Positions 1 through 10,736 of a stretch of DNA of 64,000 nucleotides are shown here, in pieces. The stretch spans positions 3,534,001-3,598,000 of the forward strand of contig CP121450.1 of assembly GCA_029689965.1 (NCBI GenBank), written 5' to 3'. Every line of letters starts with the position of its first letter. Within the stretch, counting starts at the first letter, position 1. The stretch is from Curtobacterium flaccumfaciens (GTDB lineage Bacteria; Actinomycetota; Actinomycetes; Actinomycetales; Microbacteriaceae). The notes beneath the pieces are model-generated. The model was not told the origin of the DNA and ran no database searches. It saw only the letters and a list, made by a program, of their open reading frames with translations. The position numbers were made by a program, and so were the translations under genes.

Positions 1-57
1 GAGGGTGTGTCATCGCCTCCTGTCTACCCGGCACCACCGACGGTGCAGGCTGGGGAC

Positions 58-360
58 ATGAGCGAACCCGACGAGCACTTCTTCGTCGTCAACGGTCGGC
101 GTTGGCGTCGGACCGACCCGGCGCTCCCCGAGGACGTCGCAGCCGCGCTCCGTTCGCACCTCGGGCGTGGGCGGAACGCCGTCAAACAGGCGAAGCGCAC
201 CGGTGACGAAGAAGCCCTCGACGCTGCGCGACACCGCAACGGATTGGCAAAGCACGGCCTCGGCGAACGTGGACCCGAGTGGTGGACGCGCCCCGAGGCC
301 GACCGGATCGCGGATGCGCGCGCTGCCCTCGGCGAGCTCGACGGCTTCGATGCGGTCTGA
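58..360 (+). CDS. small conserved actinobacterial protein of unknown function
   Basis: The 100-residue product starts at the ATG that opens MSEPDEHFFVVNGRRW; in-frame codons upstream have no family-like sequence. It is charged and soluble, with no signal peptide or membrane segment. An N-terminal basic stretch (VNGRRWRRTDP, residues 11-21), a lysine/arginine-rich middle and a GLGERGPEWW motif near residues 68-77 match a small protein family that I recall as widespread in high-GC Gram-positives. Members are sometimes labelled 'biopolymer transporter Tol', a name nothing here supports. It stands alone, facing the convergent beta-galactosidase gene, with a repeat/terminator region between them. 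Its role is unknown. Confidence 0.75.
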   Translation: MSEPDEHFFVVNGRRWRRTDPALPEDVAAALRSHLGRGRNAVKQAKRTGDEEALDAARHRNGLAKHGLGERGPEWWTRPEADRIADARAALGELDGFDAV

Positions 361-393
361 TCCTTCCCAGAACGCCCGCGATGGGAAGCGGAA

Positions 394-471
394 TCGCGCG
401 TAGGGGGCCGGAACTTCGGCCTCCTACGCGCGATTCGGCTCCCTACGCGCGAAACGGCCTCCTACGCGCGA
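394..471. repeat. intergenic CTACGCGCGA repeats, terminator-like
   Basis: CTACGCGCGA occurs at 424-433, 443-452 and 462-471 with an exact 19-nt period. Its inverse TCGCGCGTAG lies at 394-403, so the first pair can fold into a long G/C hairpin. The array sits between two convergent genes, consistent with a bidirectional terminator. Confidence 0.6.
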
Positions 472-488
472 AAGGGCACGGGCCCGGG

Positions 489-2316
489 CTACGCCTCGGT
501 GTGGCCGAGGTCCGGCTCCGCCAGCAGGTGCACGGTACGAGCGGCCGAAGCGTGCAGCTCGAGCACGAGGACCTCGTTCCTCCCGGCGCGGAGGACCGGT
601 CCGGGGACGGCCAGGGTGCGCTGCGGGCCGCGCGACCAGTACCGGCCGAGGCAGAACCCGTTCACCCAGGCGACCCCCTTCCGGAACCCGTCGAGGCGCA
701 GGTACCGGTCGTCGGCGGAGTCGAGGTCGAACGACCCCGTGGCGAAGACCGGGCCGGCGAGCACGTCGCCGTCCGTCGGCTCGATCGCTGCCAGGACGTC
801 GAGGGCGGCGGCGGGCACCGGGTCGAGGGCGATCGGGGACGCGCTCCACCGGGCGAGCGGGACACCGTCGACGGACACCCCGCCGACGAGTCCCTTCGGC
901 TCGCCGATCCGCGGCCCGTAGTCGACGCGGCCCTGGTCCTCGACGAGGATCTCCAGCGTGCCCGTCACCGCCGGGAGCGCGATCGCGCGGTCGTGGTGTT
1001 CGCGTTCGAGGACCCGACGACGGTGCCGTCGACCGAGACGATCGCCCGGTCGCGGACCTCCTCGCCGACGGTGAGTACCCCGCCGGACGGCAGGTCGACC
1101 TCGGTCCGGTACAGCACGAAGCCGGAGGCGGCGCCGAGCGCGTCGAAGGTCAGCGGGGTGTCGTGCGTCGACCAGTCGGTGAGCGCGGGCAGCAGGGAAC
1201 GGAGCGACGCGACGCGGTCGAGACGGACGGCGAGGTCCGAGGCGGGGACGACCCGCGCCTCCAGGCCGGAACCGTCGGCACCGTCGGACGACAGCCATCC
1301 CGACCCACCCGGCTGCATCGAGGTGGGCAGCGGCGGCACGGGCGCGTAGCGCTCGATCACCGCGCGGAAGGCGTGGAACTTGGCGGTCGGCCGACCCGCT
1401 TCGTCGAGCGGTGCGTCGTAGTCGTACGACGTCGCGATCGGCCGGTACACGCCCTTGTCGTTCGCACCGTTCGTGAAGCCGAAGTTCGTGCCGCCGTGGA
1501 ACATGTAGACGTTGACGGAACCGCCGGCGGCGAGCAGGTCGTCCAGATCCGAAGCCGAAGCGGCGGCCGATGTCGTGTGGTGGTGCTGGCCCAGCTGTCG
1601 AACCAGCCGTCCCAGAACTCGGAGCACATGAGCGGTCCGGTCGGCTGAGCGCGACGCAGACGTTCCAGGCGTGCGGTGGAGCGCGAGCCGAACGACCCGG
1701 TCTTGTGCAGCGACGGCAGCGAGCCGTCCTCGAGCATGGTGCCCATCGGCTGGTCGACGCTCGTGAACGGGACGGTCAGCCCGATGTCGCGGTGCATCTG
1801 CTCGAGTGCGCGGAGGTAGGCGGGGTCGGAGCCGTACGCGCCGTACTCGTTCTCGACCTGCACCAGCACGATCGGACCGCCGTGGTCGATCTGCCGCGGC
1901 ACGAGGACGGGCGCCAGGTGCTGCAGGTACGCGGAGACGGCCGCGAGGAACTGCGGCTCGTTGCGGCGCACGCCGACGGTGCCGTCCGCGAAGAGCCAGT
2001 AGGGCAGGCCGCCGTTCGTCCACTCGGCGCAGATGTAGGGGCCGGGACGGACGATGGCGTGCATGCCCTCCGCGGCGATGAGGTCGAGGAAGCGCCCGAG
2101 GTCCAGACCGCCGGACAGATCGAAGACGCCGGGCGACGGCGCGTGCGCGTTCCAGGCGACGTACGTCTCGATGGTGTTGAGACCCATCAGCTTCGCCTTG
2201 CGGATCCGGTCCCGCCACAGGTCGGGGTGGACGCGGAAGTAGTGGATGGCGCCGGACAGGATCCGGTGCGGCTCGCCGTCGAGCAGGAAGTCGGTGTCGC
2301 CGATGGCGAAGCGCAT
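489..2316 (-). CDS. GH35 beta-galactosidase (two apparent frame breaks)
   Basis: This glycoside hydrolase family 35 enzyme removes terminal beta-galactosyl residues. The start is the ATG of MRFAIGDTDFLLDGEP, about 7 nt after a GGAAGAG ribosome site. The family signature GGPIVLVQVENEYG spans about residues 146-159 and carries the general acid/base Glu. The nucleophile region is CSEFWDGWFDSW. A C-terminal jelly-roll part includes FRKGVAWVNGFCLGRYW. The frame breaks near 1590 and 1012; one extra G in a G run at each restores a continuous protein of about 609 residues. There is no signal peptide, so it should act in the cytoplasm on imported oligosaccharides. It is the last gene of the operon that encodes the ABC importer upstream, and is probably controlled by the LacI regulator at 6014. 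I read it as intact with sequencing errors, not as a pseudogene. Confidence 0.88.
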
Positions 2317-2337
2317 GGAGTGACTCTTCCAGGAGAC

Positions 2338-2367
2338 GGGGCCGTGCGGAACGATCCGCACGGCCCC
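2338..2367 (-). terminator. 13-bp perfect hairpin between binding protein and beta-galactosidase
   Basis: A perfect inverted repeat has 13-bp arms (GGGGCCGTGCGGA and its complement) and an ACGA loop. It lies 18 nt past the stop of the binding-protein gene and 21 nt before the beta-galactosidase start on the same strand. There is no T-tract. It could be an attenuator or an mRNA-stabilising stem that keeps binding-protein transcript above enzyme transcript. Confidence 0.6.
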
Positions 2368-2385
2368 GGGTCGAACAGGGATCGA

Positions 2386-3718
2386 TTACTTGGACGTGAC
2401 CGTGAAGCCCTGGTCCTTGCCGTACTTCGCGAGCGCCTTCTGCCAGGCCGCGAGACCGGACTCCAGCGAGGTGCCCTTCTCGTACGACTGACCGACGGTG
2501 TCCGCGTAGACGCTGTTCGCGTACACCTGGTACGGCAGGTAGGTGAAGTCGTTGTCGGACGACTTCGACGCATCGACGAGCACCTTGTTGATCTGCTGGC
2601 CGCCGAAGTACTCCGGCTTCTCGTCGAGGAACGCGGACGACTCGAGGTCGGCCGTGGTCGACGGGAACCCGCCGGACTCCATGAAGACCTTCGTGGAGGC
2701 CTTCGACGAGTTCAGCCACTTCAGGAACCCTGCGGCGAGCGCCGGGTTCTTCGACTGCTTCAGGACCGCCTCGGCGCTGCCGCCGTTGTTCGCGGTCTGT
2801 GCGGTGCCGCCGTCGTACGTCGGCATCGGCGCGACGCGCCAGTCACCGCTCGCGTCGGCGACGCTCGCCTCGAGGTTGCCGGGCATCCAGGCACCGGTGA
2901 TGAGCGTGGCGATCTGGCCGTTCCCGAGCTGCTTGTACCAGTCGTCGCTCCAGCCGACGGTCTTCGACAGCAGACCCTGCTCGACGAGCTGGTCCCAGGT
3001 CTTGGTCCACTTCTTCGTGCCGGCGTCCTGCAGGTCGATGGTGACCTTGTCGCCCTTGGTGGTGAACGGGGTGCCACCGGCCTGAGCGATCATGCTCGTG
3101 GTGAAGCCGGCGTCACCGGAGTCCGCCGTGATGTACGCGTCCGGGTCGGCTGCGTGCAGCTTCTTCGCCGCAGCGACGTACTCGTCCCAGGTCTTCGGCA
3201 CGGCGATGCCGTACTGGTCGAAGACCTTCTTGTCGTAGAACAGCGCCATCGGGCCGGAGTCCTGCGGCAGGCCGTAGATCTTGCCGTCGATGTCGACCGA
3301 GCTCCAGGTGCTCTTCGCGAACTTGTCCTCGAGCGAGCCGAAGCCGTACGACGACAGGTCGAGGAGCGAGTCGGAGAGCGCGAACTGCGGGAGCGCGTAG
3401 TACTCGACCTGGGCGACGTCGGGGCACCCGAGCCTGCCTTGATCGTGTTCTGCAGCTTCGTGTACTGGTCGGCACCGGTGCCGGCGTTGACGAGCTTGAC
3501 CTTCACCTTGGGGTAGGCCTTCTCGAACGCGGCGACCTGGTCCTTCGCGGACGGGTCCACGACCAGTAGGTGAGCGTGCCGCCCTTCGCGAGGGCCTTGT
3601 CGATGTCGTCGGACGAGCCGCCGGACGAGGAGCCGCCGGAGGCGCAGGCCGCCAGGGCGACGGCGGCGGTGACGCCGATGGCGAGGGCGCTGAGCCCGCG
3701 CCGGATGCGCTTGTGCAT
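2386..3718 (-). CDS. ABC sugar-binding lipoprotein (two apparent frame breaks)
   Basis: This is an extracellular solute-binding protein of the family 1 (maltose/oligosaccharide) type. The start MHKRIRRGLSALAIG follows a GAAAGG site. A type II signal peptide ends in the lipobox ALAAC, followed by a Gly/Ser linker. The frame breaks near 3555 and 3421 are each cured by one extra base in a G/C run, giving about 444 residues, normal for the family. The later part (MALFYDKKVFDQYGI, and ADWYKQLGNGQIAT-type segments) is typical of carbohydrate binders. It lies between the two permease genes and the beta-galactosidase on one strand, so the substrate is probably a galactoside-containing oligosaccharide (inference from context). 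The protein would be anchored on the outer face of the membrane. Confidence 0.85.
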
Positions 3719-3851
3719 TCGGGTGCCTTTCACTTCTTCGTGTTGGGGGTGGTGCTGCTGTGGGTGTGTGGTGCGCGGGCCGCGGGGCGGGCGGGCACCG
3801 TGCCTCCAGGCCGGTCGGTCCGGATGCCGGGCCGCCGGACGGGCGGCGGGG

Positions 3852-4853
3852 TCAGGCCTTGACGGACCCGGCCGCGAGACCGGACTGCCAGAAGCGCTGG
3901 AGGAAGAGGAACGCGACCACGATCGGGATGATCGTGAGGAGCGATCCGGTGACGACGAGGTTGTAGATGGGCTGCGCGCCGGACCCGGTGGCCTGCGCGT
4001 TCCACTGGTTCAGGCCGACCGTGAGCGGGTACCACTTCGGGTCGCTCAGCATGATGAGCGGCAGGAAGTAGTTGTTCCAGGTGGCGACGACCGCGAAGAG
4101 CAGGACCGTGACGACGCCGGGCGCGAGCAGGCGGAGGGCGATCGTGAAGAAGATCCGGAACTCGCCGGCTCCGTCCATGCGGGCGGCCTCGAGGAGTTCG
4201 GCCGGGATCGCGTCGACCGCGTAGGTCCAGATCAGGTACATGCCGAAGGGACTGATGAGCGACGGCAGGATGATCGCCCACGGGGTGTTCGTCAGGCCGA
4301 ACTGCGAGAACAGCAGGAACGTCGGGACGGCGAGGGCGGTGCCGGGGACGGCGATCGCCCCGAGGACGACGGCGAACACGGCGCGGCGGCCGGGGAACTG
4401 GAACTTCGCCATGCCGTAGCCGGCGATCGTGGCGAGCATGGTGGCCCCACCGGCGCCGACGACGACGTAGAGGAGCGTGTTGCCGAGCCACTGGACGAAG
4501 ATGCCGTCGTTGTAGGTCAGGGTGTCGACGATGTTCTGCCAGAGGTCGAACTTGCCGCCGAACCACAGACCGAACGTCGACAGCAACGAGGCCTGCGTCT
4601 TCGTGCTGTTCACGAGCAGGTAGAACAGCGGCGCGAACGAGTAGACGACGAAGACGACCATCACCGCGGTGAGGAGACCGGAACGCTTCTGCCTGCGTCC
4701 GCCTTCCGCGTTCCGCAGGCGGCGGGTCCGTGCCGGCCTGGAGGCGCGGCTCGCCCGGTCGCGCGGGTCGCGCTGCGTCGTGGTCGCCTCGGTGACCGTG
4801 GCGGGCGCGGGCGCGCCGGTCCCGCCGGTCGCGGGGTGCTGCAGGGTGCTCAT
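3852..4853 (-). CDS. ABC sugar transporter permease, MalG/LacG type
   Basis: The 333-residue inner permease begins MSTLQHPATGGTGAP. It has a proline/alanine-rich, arginine-rich cytoplasmic N-terminus of about 50 residues and then six hydrophobic segments. The cytoplasmic EAA loop reads EAARMDGAGEFRIFF, the contact point for the ATPase. Its ATG overlaps the stop of the upstream permease (ATGA), so the two subunits are translationally coupled. No ATPase gene is in the operon, so a shared MsiK-type ATPase encoded elsewhere probably energises it, as is common in actinobacteria. A longer reading through both permease genes exists but mixes frames and is not a fusion. Confidence 0.9.
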   Translation of the reverse strand: MSTLQHPATGGTGAPAPATVTEATTTQRDPRDRASRASRPARTRRLRNAEGGRRQKRSGLLTAVMVVFVVYSFAPLFYLLVNSTKTQASLLSTFGLWFGGKFDLWQNIVDTLTYNDGIFVQWLGNTLLYVVVGAGGATMLATIAGYGMAKFQFPGRRAVFAVVLGAIAVPGTALAVPTFLLFSQFGLTNTPWAIILPSLISPFGMYLIWTYAVDAIPAELLEAARMDGAGEFRIFFTIALRLLAPGVVTVLLFAVVATWNNYFLPLIMLSDPKWYPLTVGLNQWNAQATGSGAQPIYNLVVTGSLLTIIPIVVAFLFLQRFWQSGLAAGSVKA

Positions 4854-5785
4854 CGGTTCTCCTGGCGGGTTCCGCGGACCTGGACGACGTAGGCGATCAC
4901 GGCGGTGATGACGCCCATGACGATCGCGACGGTGGCGGAGTAGTTGAACTGCTGGCCGCTGAACGACAGCGAGTAGGCGTACATGTTCGGGGTGAAGGCG
5001 CTGCCGATCACGTTCGGGGCGAGGGTCTTGAGCAGGTTCGGCTCGTTGAAAAGCTGGAAGCTGCCGATGATGGAGAAGATCGTGGCGATGACCATCGGGC
5101 CCCGGAGTGCGGGGAGCTTGATGGACCACACCGTGCGCAGGGGGCCCGCACCGTCGAGCTCGGCGGCCTCGTAGAGATCGCCGGGGACGACGCGGAGGGC
5201 GGCGTAGAAGATCAGCATGTTGTAGCCGAGGAACTCCCACGTGACGACGTTCCCGATCGACGTGAGGACCCAGTCGGGGCTGAACGGCTGGAGCAGGTCG
5301 ATGCCGAGCGCGTGGTTCGCGGCACCGGTGAGACCGAACTGGTTGCCGTAGATGAAGCCCCAGATGAGGGCCGCGACGACACCCGGGACGGCGTACGGCA
5401 GGAACACGGCGATCCTGAAGAACGACGTGCCCCAGAGCCGGGCGCTGTCGAGCGCGAGGGCCGCGACGAGCGCGAGGGCGAGCATGATCGGCACCTGCAC
5501 GAGGAGGAACAGGGCGACCCGGCCGAGTCCGGACCAGAACTTGGCGTCCTGGAACAGCTGCACGTAGTTGGCGAACCAGACGAACTGGTTGCCGCCGATG
5601 AGCTGGTCGCGGAACAGACTGAGCCAGAGCGCGTACCCGATCGGCACGATCAGCATCGCGACGAGCACGACGACGAACGGTCCGACGAAGAGCCACCCGG
5701 TGTACCGCCCGCGCGGCCTGGCGCGACGTCGCGGCGGTCCGGCCGGAGCAGTGGCTCCGGCTCCGCGCGCTTCCAGCGTGCTCAT
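4850..5785 (-). CDS. ABC sugar transporter permease, MalF type
   Basis: This 311-residue protein starts MSTLEARGAGATAP and is the first gene of the beta-galactosidase operon. After a basic cytoplasmic tail it has six membrane segments. The EAA loop reads EAAELDGAGPLRTVW. It would pair with the downstream MalG-type subunit. Upstream, the promoter region toward the lacI gene holds two copies of a TTGACGTCAA-type operator. The gene is unbroken. Confidence 0.9.
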   Translation of the reverse strand: MSTLEARGAGATAPAGPPRRRARPRGRYTGWLFVGPFVVVLVAMLIVPIGYALWLSLFRDQLIGGNQFVWFANYVQLFQDAKFWSGLGRVALFLLVQVPIMLALALVAALALDSARLWGTSFFRIAVFLPYAVPGVVAALIWGFIYGNQFGLTGAANHALGIDLLQPFSPDWVLTSIGNVVTWEFLGYNMLIFYAALRVVPGDLYEAAELDGAGPLRTVWSIKLPALRGPMVIATIFSIIGSFQLFNEPNLLKTLAPNVIGSAFTPNMYAYSLSFSGQQFNYSATVAIVMGVITAVIAYVVQVRGTRQENR

Positions 5786-5837
5786 GTGACTCCCTCGTCG
5801 TGGTGCGTTCGTGTCGTGCTGCGTTCTTCTGCTCCGT

Positions 5838-5857
5838 CGATGTTGACGTCAACATCG
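5838..5857. promoter_or_regulatory. LacI-type operator 1 (CGATGTTGACGTCAACATCG)
   Basis: This is a perfect 20-bp palindrome centred on a CG step, the usual geometry for LacI/GalR operators. It lies 53 bp upstream of the MalF-type permease start and faces the divergent regulator gene. Confidence 0.8.
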
Positions 5858-5872
5858 AACGCGGCGACGATA

Positions 5873-5892
5873 GCATGGCAACGTCAACATGC
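5873..5892. promoter_or_regulatory. LacI-type operator 2, imperfect
   Basis: GCATGGCAACGTCAACATGC shares the AACGTCAACAT half of operator 1 and the same central CG. Its centre is 35 bp from that of operator 1. The pair suggests joint control of the permease operon and autoregulation of lacI. Confidence 0.65.
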
Positions 5893-6013
5893 GCTAGCGT
5901 TCGGGAGCACCGGGCACCCCGCCCGGATGTCGACCGGGTCTACTGCCCGGCGTGCGGAGCGGGCCTTCCCCGCCCGCGGACTGCAGGGCGTCGGCCCGGA
6001 ACGGAGGGCGATC

Positions 6014-7053
6014 GTGACGACCGAGCTGTCCGCAGCGGCACGCCGCTCCCCTCGATGGCCGCCGTGGCCGAGGCCGCCGGGGTCTCGATGCAGACCGTCT
6101 CCCGCGTCGCCCGGGGCTTCGACAACGTCTCCCCGGACACCCGCGACCGCGTCCAGCGCGTGATGGACGACCTCGGGTACCGGCCCAACCGCGCCGCCCG
6201 CGCACTGCGTTCCGGCCGGTTCCGCACCATCGGCGTGATCATGTTCACGCTCGCCTCGTACGGGAACATGCGCACGCTCGAGGCCATCGCCGACGCCGCC
6301 GGCGCAGCGGACTTCACGATCACGCTGCTGCCGATGGCGTCCCGCACCGAAGAGGGCGTCCGCTCCGCCTTCTCACGCCTGCACGAGCAGGCCGTCGACG
6401 GCGTCGTGATCATCATCGAGTCGCACATCATCGACACGGCCGAGGTCGTCCTGCCCGACGGCGTCCCGATGGTCGTGATCGACTCGACGGGCACCACCCA
6501 GCACCCCGCGATCGACACCGATCAGGCCGACGGCGCACGCCAGGCCACCCAGCACCTGCTCGACCTCGGGCACGAGACCGTCTGGCACGTGGCCGGCCCC
6601 TCGTCGTCGTACTCGGCCGCACGACGCCTCGCCGCCTGGCAGGCCACGCTCGAGGCCGCCGGGCGCCCCGTGCCGCCCGTGTTCCACGGCGGGTGGGGCG
6701 CCGAGTCCGGGTACCGGGCGGGGCTCGAGATCGCCGGCCGCCCGGACATCACCGCGGTGTTCGCCGCGAACGACCAGACCGCCCTCGGGGTCCTCCGCGC
6801 CGCCCACGAACTCGGACGCGCCGTGCCGGGGACCCTCAGCGTGGTGGGCTTCGACGACTCCCCCGAGTCCGACTCGTTCTGGCCGCCGCTCACCACCGTG
6901 CACCAGTCCTTCGACGAGGTCGGGCGGCGCGCGGTCACGAACCTGCTCGCCCAGATCGACGGGGAGCCCGTTCGTACGACGGCCGACCTGGTGCCGGTGC
7001 GCCTCGTCGAGCGGGCGAGCACGGCGCCGCCGCTCACCCGGAGGCTGCACTGA
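6014..7053 (+). CDS. LacI-family transcriptional regulator (one apparent frame break)
   Basis: This sugar-responsive repressor starts at the GTG of VTTELSAAARRS, which follows an ACGGAGGGCG ribosome site. The reading frame then shifts near 6050 (a C run one base short). It continues with the LacI helix-turn-helix MAAVAEAAGVSMQTVSRVA and the hinge VSPDTRDRVQRVMDDLGYRPN. The effector domain is typical: IGVIMFTLASYG, the TDQADGARQATQHLLDLGH segment, and VVGFDDSPESDSFWPPLTTV. Its length is about 346 residues. It is divergent from the beta-galactosidase/ABC operon with two matching operators between them, so it most likely represses that operon until a galactoside-type sugar binds. The ligand is inferred, not shown. 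Confidence 0.88.
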
Positions 7054-7054
7054 C

Positions 7055-7080
7055 GCGATCAGCCGCCGCCGGCTGATCGC
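7055..7080 (+). terminator. hairpin after lacI
   Basis: A perfect 11-bp stem (GCGATCAGCCG with its complement) and a 4-nt loop begin directly after the TGA of the regulator gene. No T-tract follows, as is usual for high-GC actinobacteria. Confidence 0.7.
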
Positions 7081-7120
7081 ACCGCGGTACGCGGCGGCAC
7101 GACAGGCGACCGGGCTCGCC

Positions 7121-7341
7121 CGCGAAAGCGACAGTCTGCCGCGGGTCATCCGCGCACATCTGTCGCTCTGGCGAGGTGGACCGCCGCCACATCGGAGAAG
7201 TATCACCTTCGCGCACCGAACCACCCCACGACGGACGGGAGGCGCCGCGCCGGCCCAGCCCGCGCCTCCCGTCCGGCCCGCCCTCGCGAAAGCGACAGGG
7301 CCCCGCGGAAGGTTCGCGCGGATCTGTCGCCCTTGCGAAGG
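7121..7341. repeat. pair of GCGACAG...CTGTCGC palindromic units
   Basis: Two related imperfect palindromes of about 56 nt lie at 7121-7176 and 7285-7341. Each opens CGCGAAAGCGACAG and closes ATCTGTCGC plus a GCGA tail. They flank the terminator-type palindrome at 7233-7274. The whole 417-bp gap between the convergent lacI and arabinofuranosidase genes is filled by such repeats and holds no supportable gene. Confidence 0.6.
7233..7274. terminator. dispersed palindrome, terminator family copy 1
   Basis: Inverted arms GGACGGGAGGCGC and GCGCCTCCCGTCC lie between convergent genes. The same arm sequence recurs at other gene ends in this window (12619, 18896, 34713, 39778, 41928, 50125). Confidence 0.65.
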
Positions 7342-7470
7342 GGACGCGCTCCCTCTGCAGCGCTGTGTCGCTTCGGCGAGCCGGCGCCCCGGACGGCAGA
7401 GGGCGCCGGCCCGCGATGCGGCCGACACCCTCTGCACGATCGACGCCCGCCGGAGCGGGCCCCAGGCGTC

Positions 7471-9109
<1,639 letters not shown>

Positions 9110-9179
9110 CTTCACCAAGACGCTACCGGGTTTCCCGGCCCCTGGGAAGGGGTGGCGCACCGCCGGGGCGAGCGCTAAT

Positions 9180-9191
9180 GTGAGCGCTCAC
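9180..9191. promoter_or_regulatory. operator GTGAGCGCTCAC (importer side)
   Basis: This is an exact copy of the operator at 9098, about 97 bp upstream of the binding-protein start. It differs from the TTGACGTCAA operators of the neighbouring sugar operon, so a different regulator is expected. Confidence 0.75.
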
Positions 9192-9287
9192 GGAGCAGCT
9201 ACCGGTTGCTCCGTGTGTGGAGCAGCGATGCTCCGGCCGGAGCAACGACCCTGCTCCGGTCTCGGCCCGTCCCGATGGAGTGATGCC

Positions 9288-10637
9288 ATGCCGATCCGAC
9301 CAGCCACACCCGCGACGCGACTCTCGCGCCGCGGCTTCCTCGCCGCCGGAGCAGCCGCCGCGACGGTCCTGCCGCTCGCAGCCTGCTCGAGCCCGATCGC
9401 AGCCGGAATCGCCGGAAGCGCGCTCAACCCCGAGACCCTCGTGTTCTGGAACCTCTTCGGCGGCGGCGACGGCGCCCGCATGCAGACGATGGAGGCCGGG
9501 TACGCCAAGCAGCACGGCGGCTCGTCCTCGCTCCAGGCCACGACCTTCGCGTGGGGCAACCCGTACTACTCGAAGCTGACCCTGGCCACCGTCGGGAACA
9601 AGCCGCCGGACGTCGCGGTCTCCCACCTCACGCGGGCGAAGCCGCTCTGGGACGGCGACCTGCTCGACCCGATCACGAGCGACGACCTGGCGAGCGTCGG
9701 CCTCAGCGCCAGCGACTTCAACCAGAAGGCCTGGGCGGCGCAGAAGACCGACGGGAAGAACATCGCGATCCCGCTCGACACCCACCCGTTCGTCCTGTTC
9801 TACAACGTTGACGTCTGCCAGAAGGCGGGCCTGCTCGACTCCGACGGCACGCTCAAGGACCTGTCCGGCATGGACGCGTTCGAGAGCGCCCTGGCCGCGG
9901 TCTCGAAGGTCACCGGCGGCAACGCCCTCAACGTCGCGAACGTCAGCGAGACCGCGACGCCGTGGCGCTTCTTCTGGACGCTCTACAACCAGATCGACGG
10001 CGCCACCCCCTTCCTCAGCGACGGCGGCGCGAAGCTGACCGTGAACGAGGACGCCTACAACGAGGTCACCGGCCGAACCCAGAAGTGGGTCGAGCAGGGC
10101 TGGCTGAACAAGGGCCTCGACTACGCCACGGCGCAGACGCTCATGTTCACCGGCAAGGTCGGGTTCTTCATGCAGGGCGAATGGGAGATCAGCACGGCGC
10201 AGTCGGTCAAGGGCCTGAAGTTCGGGATGGCCCCCGTCCCGCAGCTTTACGACAAGCCCGCCACCCAGGCCGACTCGCACACGTTCGTGCTGCCCCGCAA
10301 GGACCGGACGCCCGAGCAGCGCAAGCAGCACCTGCTGTTCATCAAGCAGATGCTCGAGCAGAGCATGACCTGGGCGGAGGGCGGCCACGTGCCGGCGTAC
10401 ATCCCGACGTTCGACAGCACCGCGTACAAGAAGCTGACGCCGCAGTCGAACTACGCGGCCGCCGCCGAGACCGCCGTGTTCGACGACGCGGCCTGGTACG
10501 GCGGCTCCGGGTCCACGTTCGAGAACACGGTCGGCGCGCAGCTCGCACTCGTGCAGCAGGGCACCTCGCCCGCGACCGCGCTCAAGGCGATCAAGGACCA
10601 GCTGTCGACGTACCTCAACACCCCGAGCCCGCTGTGA
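9288..10637 (+). CDS. ABC sugar-binding lipoprotein with Tat signal
   Basis: This 449-residue solute-binding protein starts at the ATG after GATGGAGTGATGCC. The N-terminus carries a twin-arginine motif LSRRGFLAAG followed by a hydrophobic stretch and the lipobox PLAAC, so it is probably exported folded and then lipidated. The mature part (VFWNLFGGGDGARMQTM, FTGKVGFFMQGEWEIS, HTFVLPRKDRTPEQRKQ) is of the carbohydrate-binding family 1 type. It heads an operon with two permeases and is divergent from the GH51 enzyme. The substrate is probably an arabino-oligosaccharide (inference). No ATPase gene is present locally. Confidence 0.9.
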   Translation: MPIRPATPATRLSRRGFLAAGAAAATVLPLAACSSPIAAGIAGSALNPETLVFWNLFGGGDGARMQTMEAGYAKQHGGSSSLQATTFAWGNPYYSKLTLATVGNKPPDVAVSHLTRAKPLWDGDLLDPITSDDLASVGLSASDFNQKAWAAQKTDGKNIAIPLDTHPFVLFYNVDVCQKAGLLDSDGTLKDLSGMDAFESALAAVSKVTGGNALNVANVSETATPWRFFWTLYNQIDGATPFLSDGGAKLTVNEDAYNEVTGRTQKWVEQGWLNKGLDYATAQTLMFTGKVGFFMQGEWEISTAQSVKGLKFGMAPVPQLYDKPATQADSHTFVLPRKDRTPEQRKQHLLFIKQMLEQSMTWAEGGHVPAYIPTFDSTAYKKLTPQSNYAAAAETAVFDDAAWYGGSGSTFENTVGAQLALVQQGTSPATALKAIKDQLSTYLNTPSPL

Positions 10638-10736
10638 CCGGGCACGCAGACACCGCGAACGACGCGGTGCACGCGCACACCGCGGACGACGCGGGCACCA
10701 CGAACGACGTGAACACCGCTCGAAAGGCACGATGAC

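Noticed and set aside
489..2316. Beta-galactosidase locus as three genes or a pseudogene
   Set aside because: Single-base corrections at two G runs give one normal-length GH35 enzyme with both catalytic glutamates; the same error type is found throughout the window.
1570..3516. 648-residue plus-strand frame opposite the galactosidase operon
   Set aside because: Val/Arg/Leu-rich antisense shadow over well-identified minus-strand genes.
3852..5876. Apparent 674-residue single permease on the minus strand
   Set aside because: Only its C-terminal half is permease-like. The first half is another frame of the separate MalF-type gene, and a 4-nt ATGA overlap explains the run-through.
5800..6013. 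Upstream extension of the LacI regulator to 5800
   Set aside because: That stretch covers both operators and encodes no family-like sequence. A GTG at 6014 has a good ribosome site and leads into the helix-turn-helix after one base correction.
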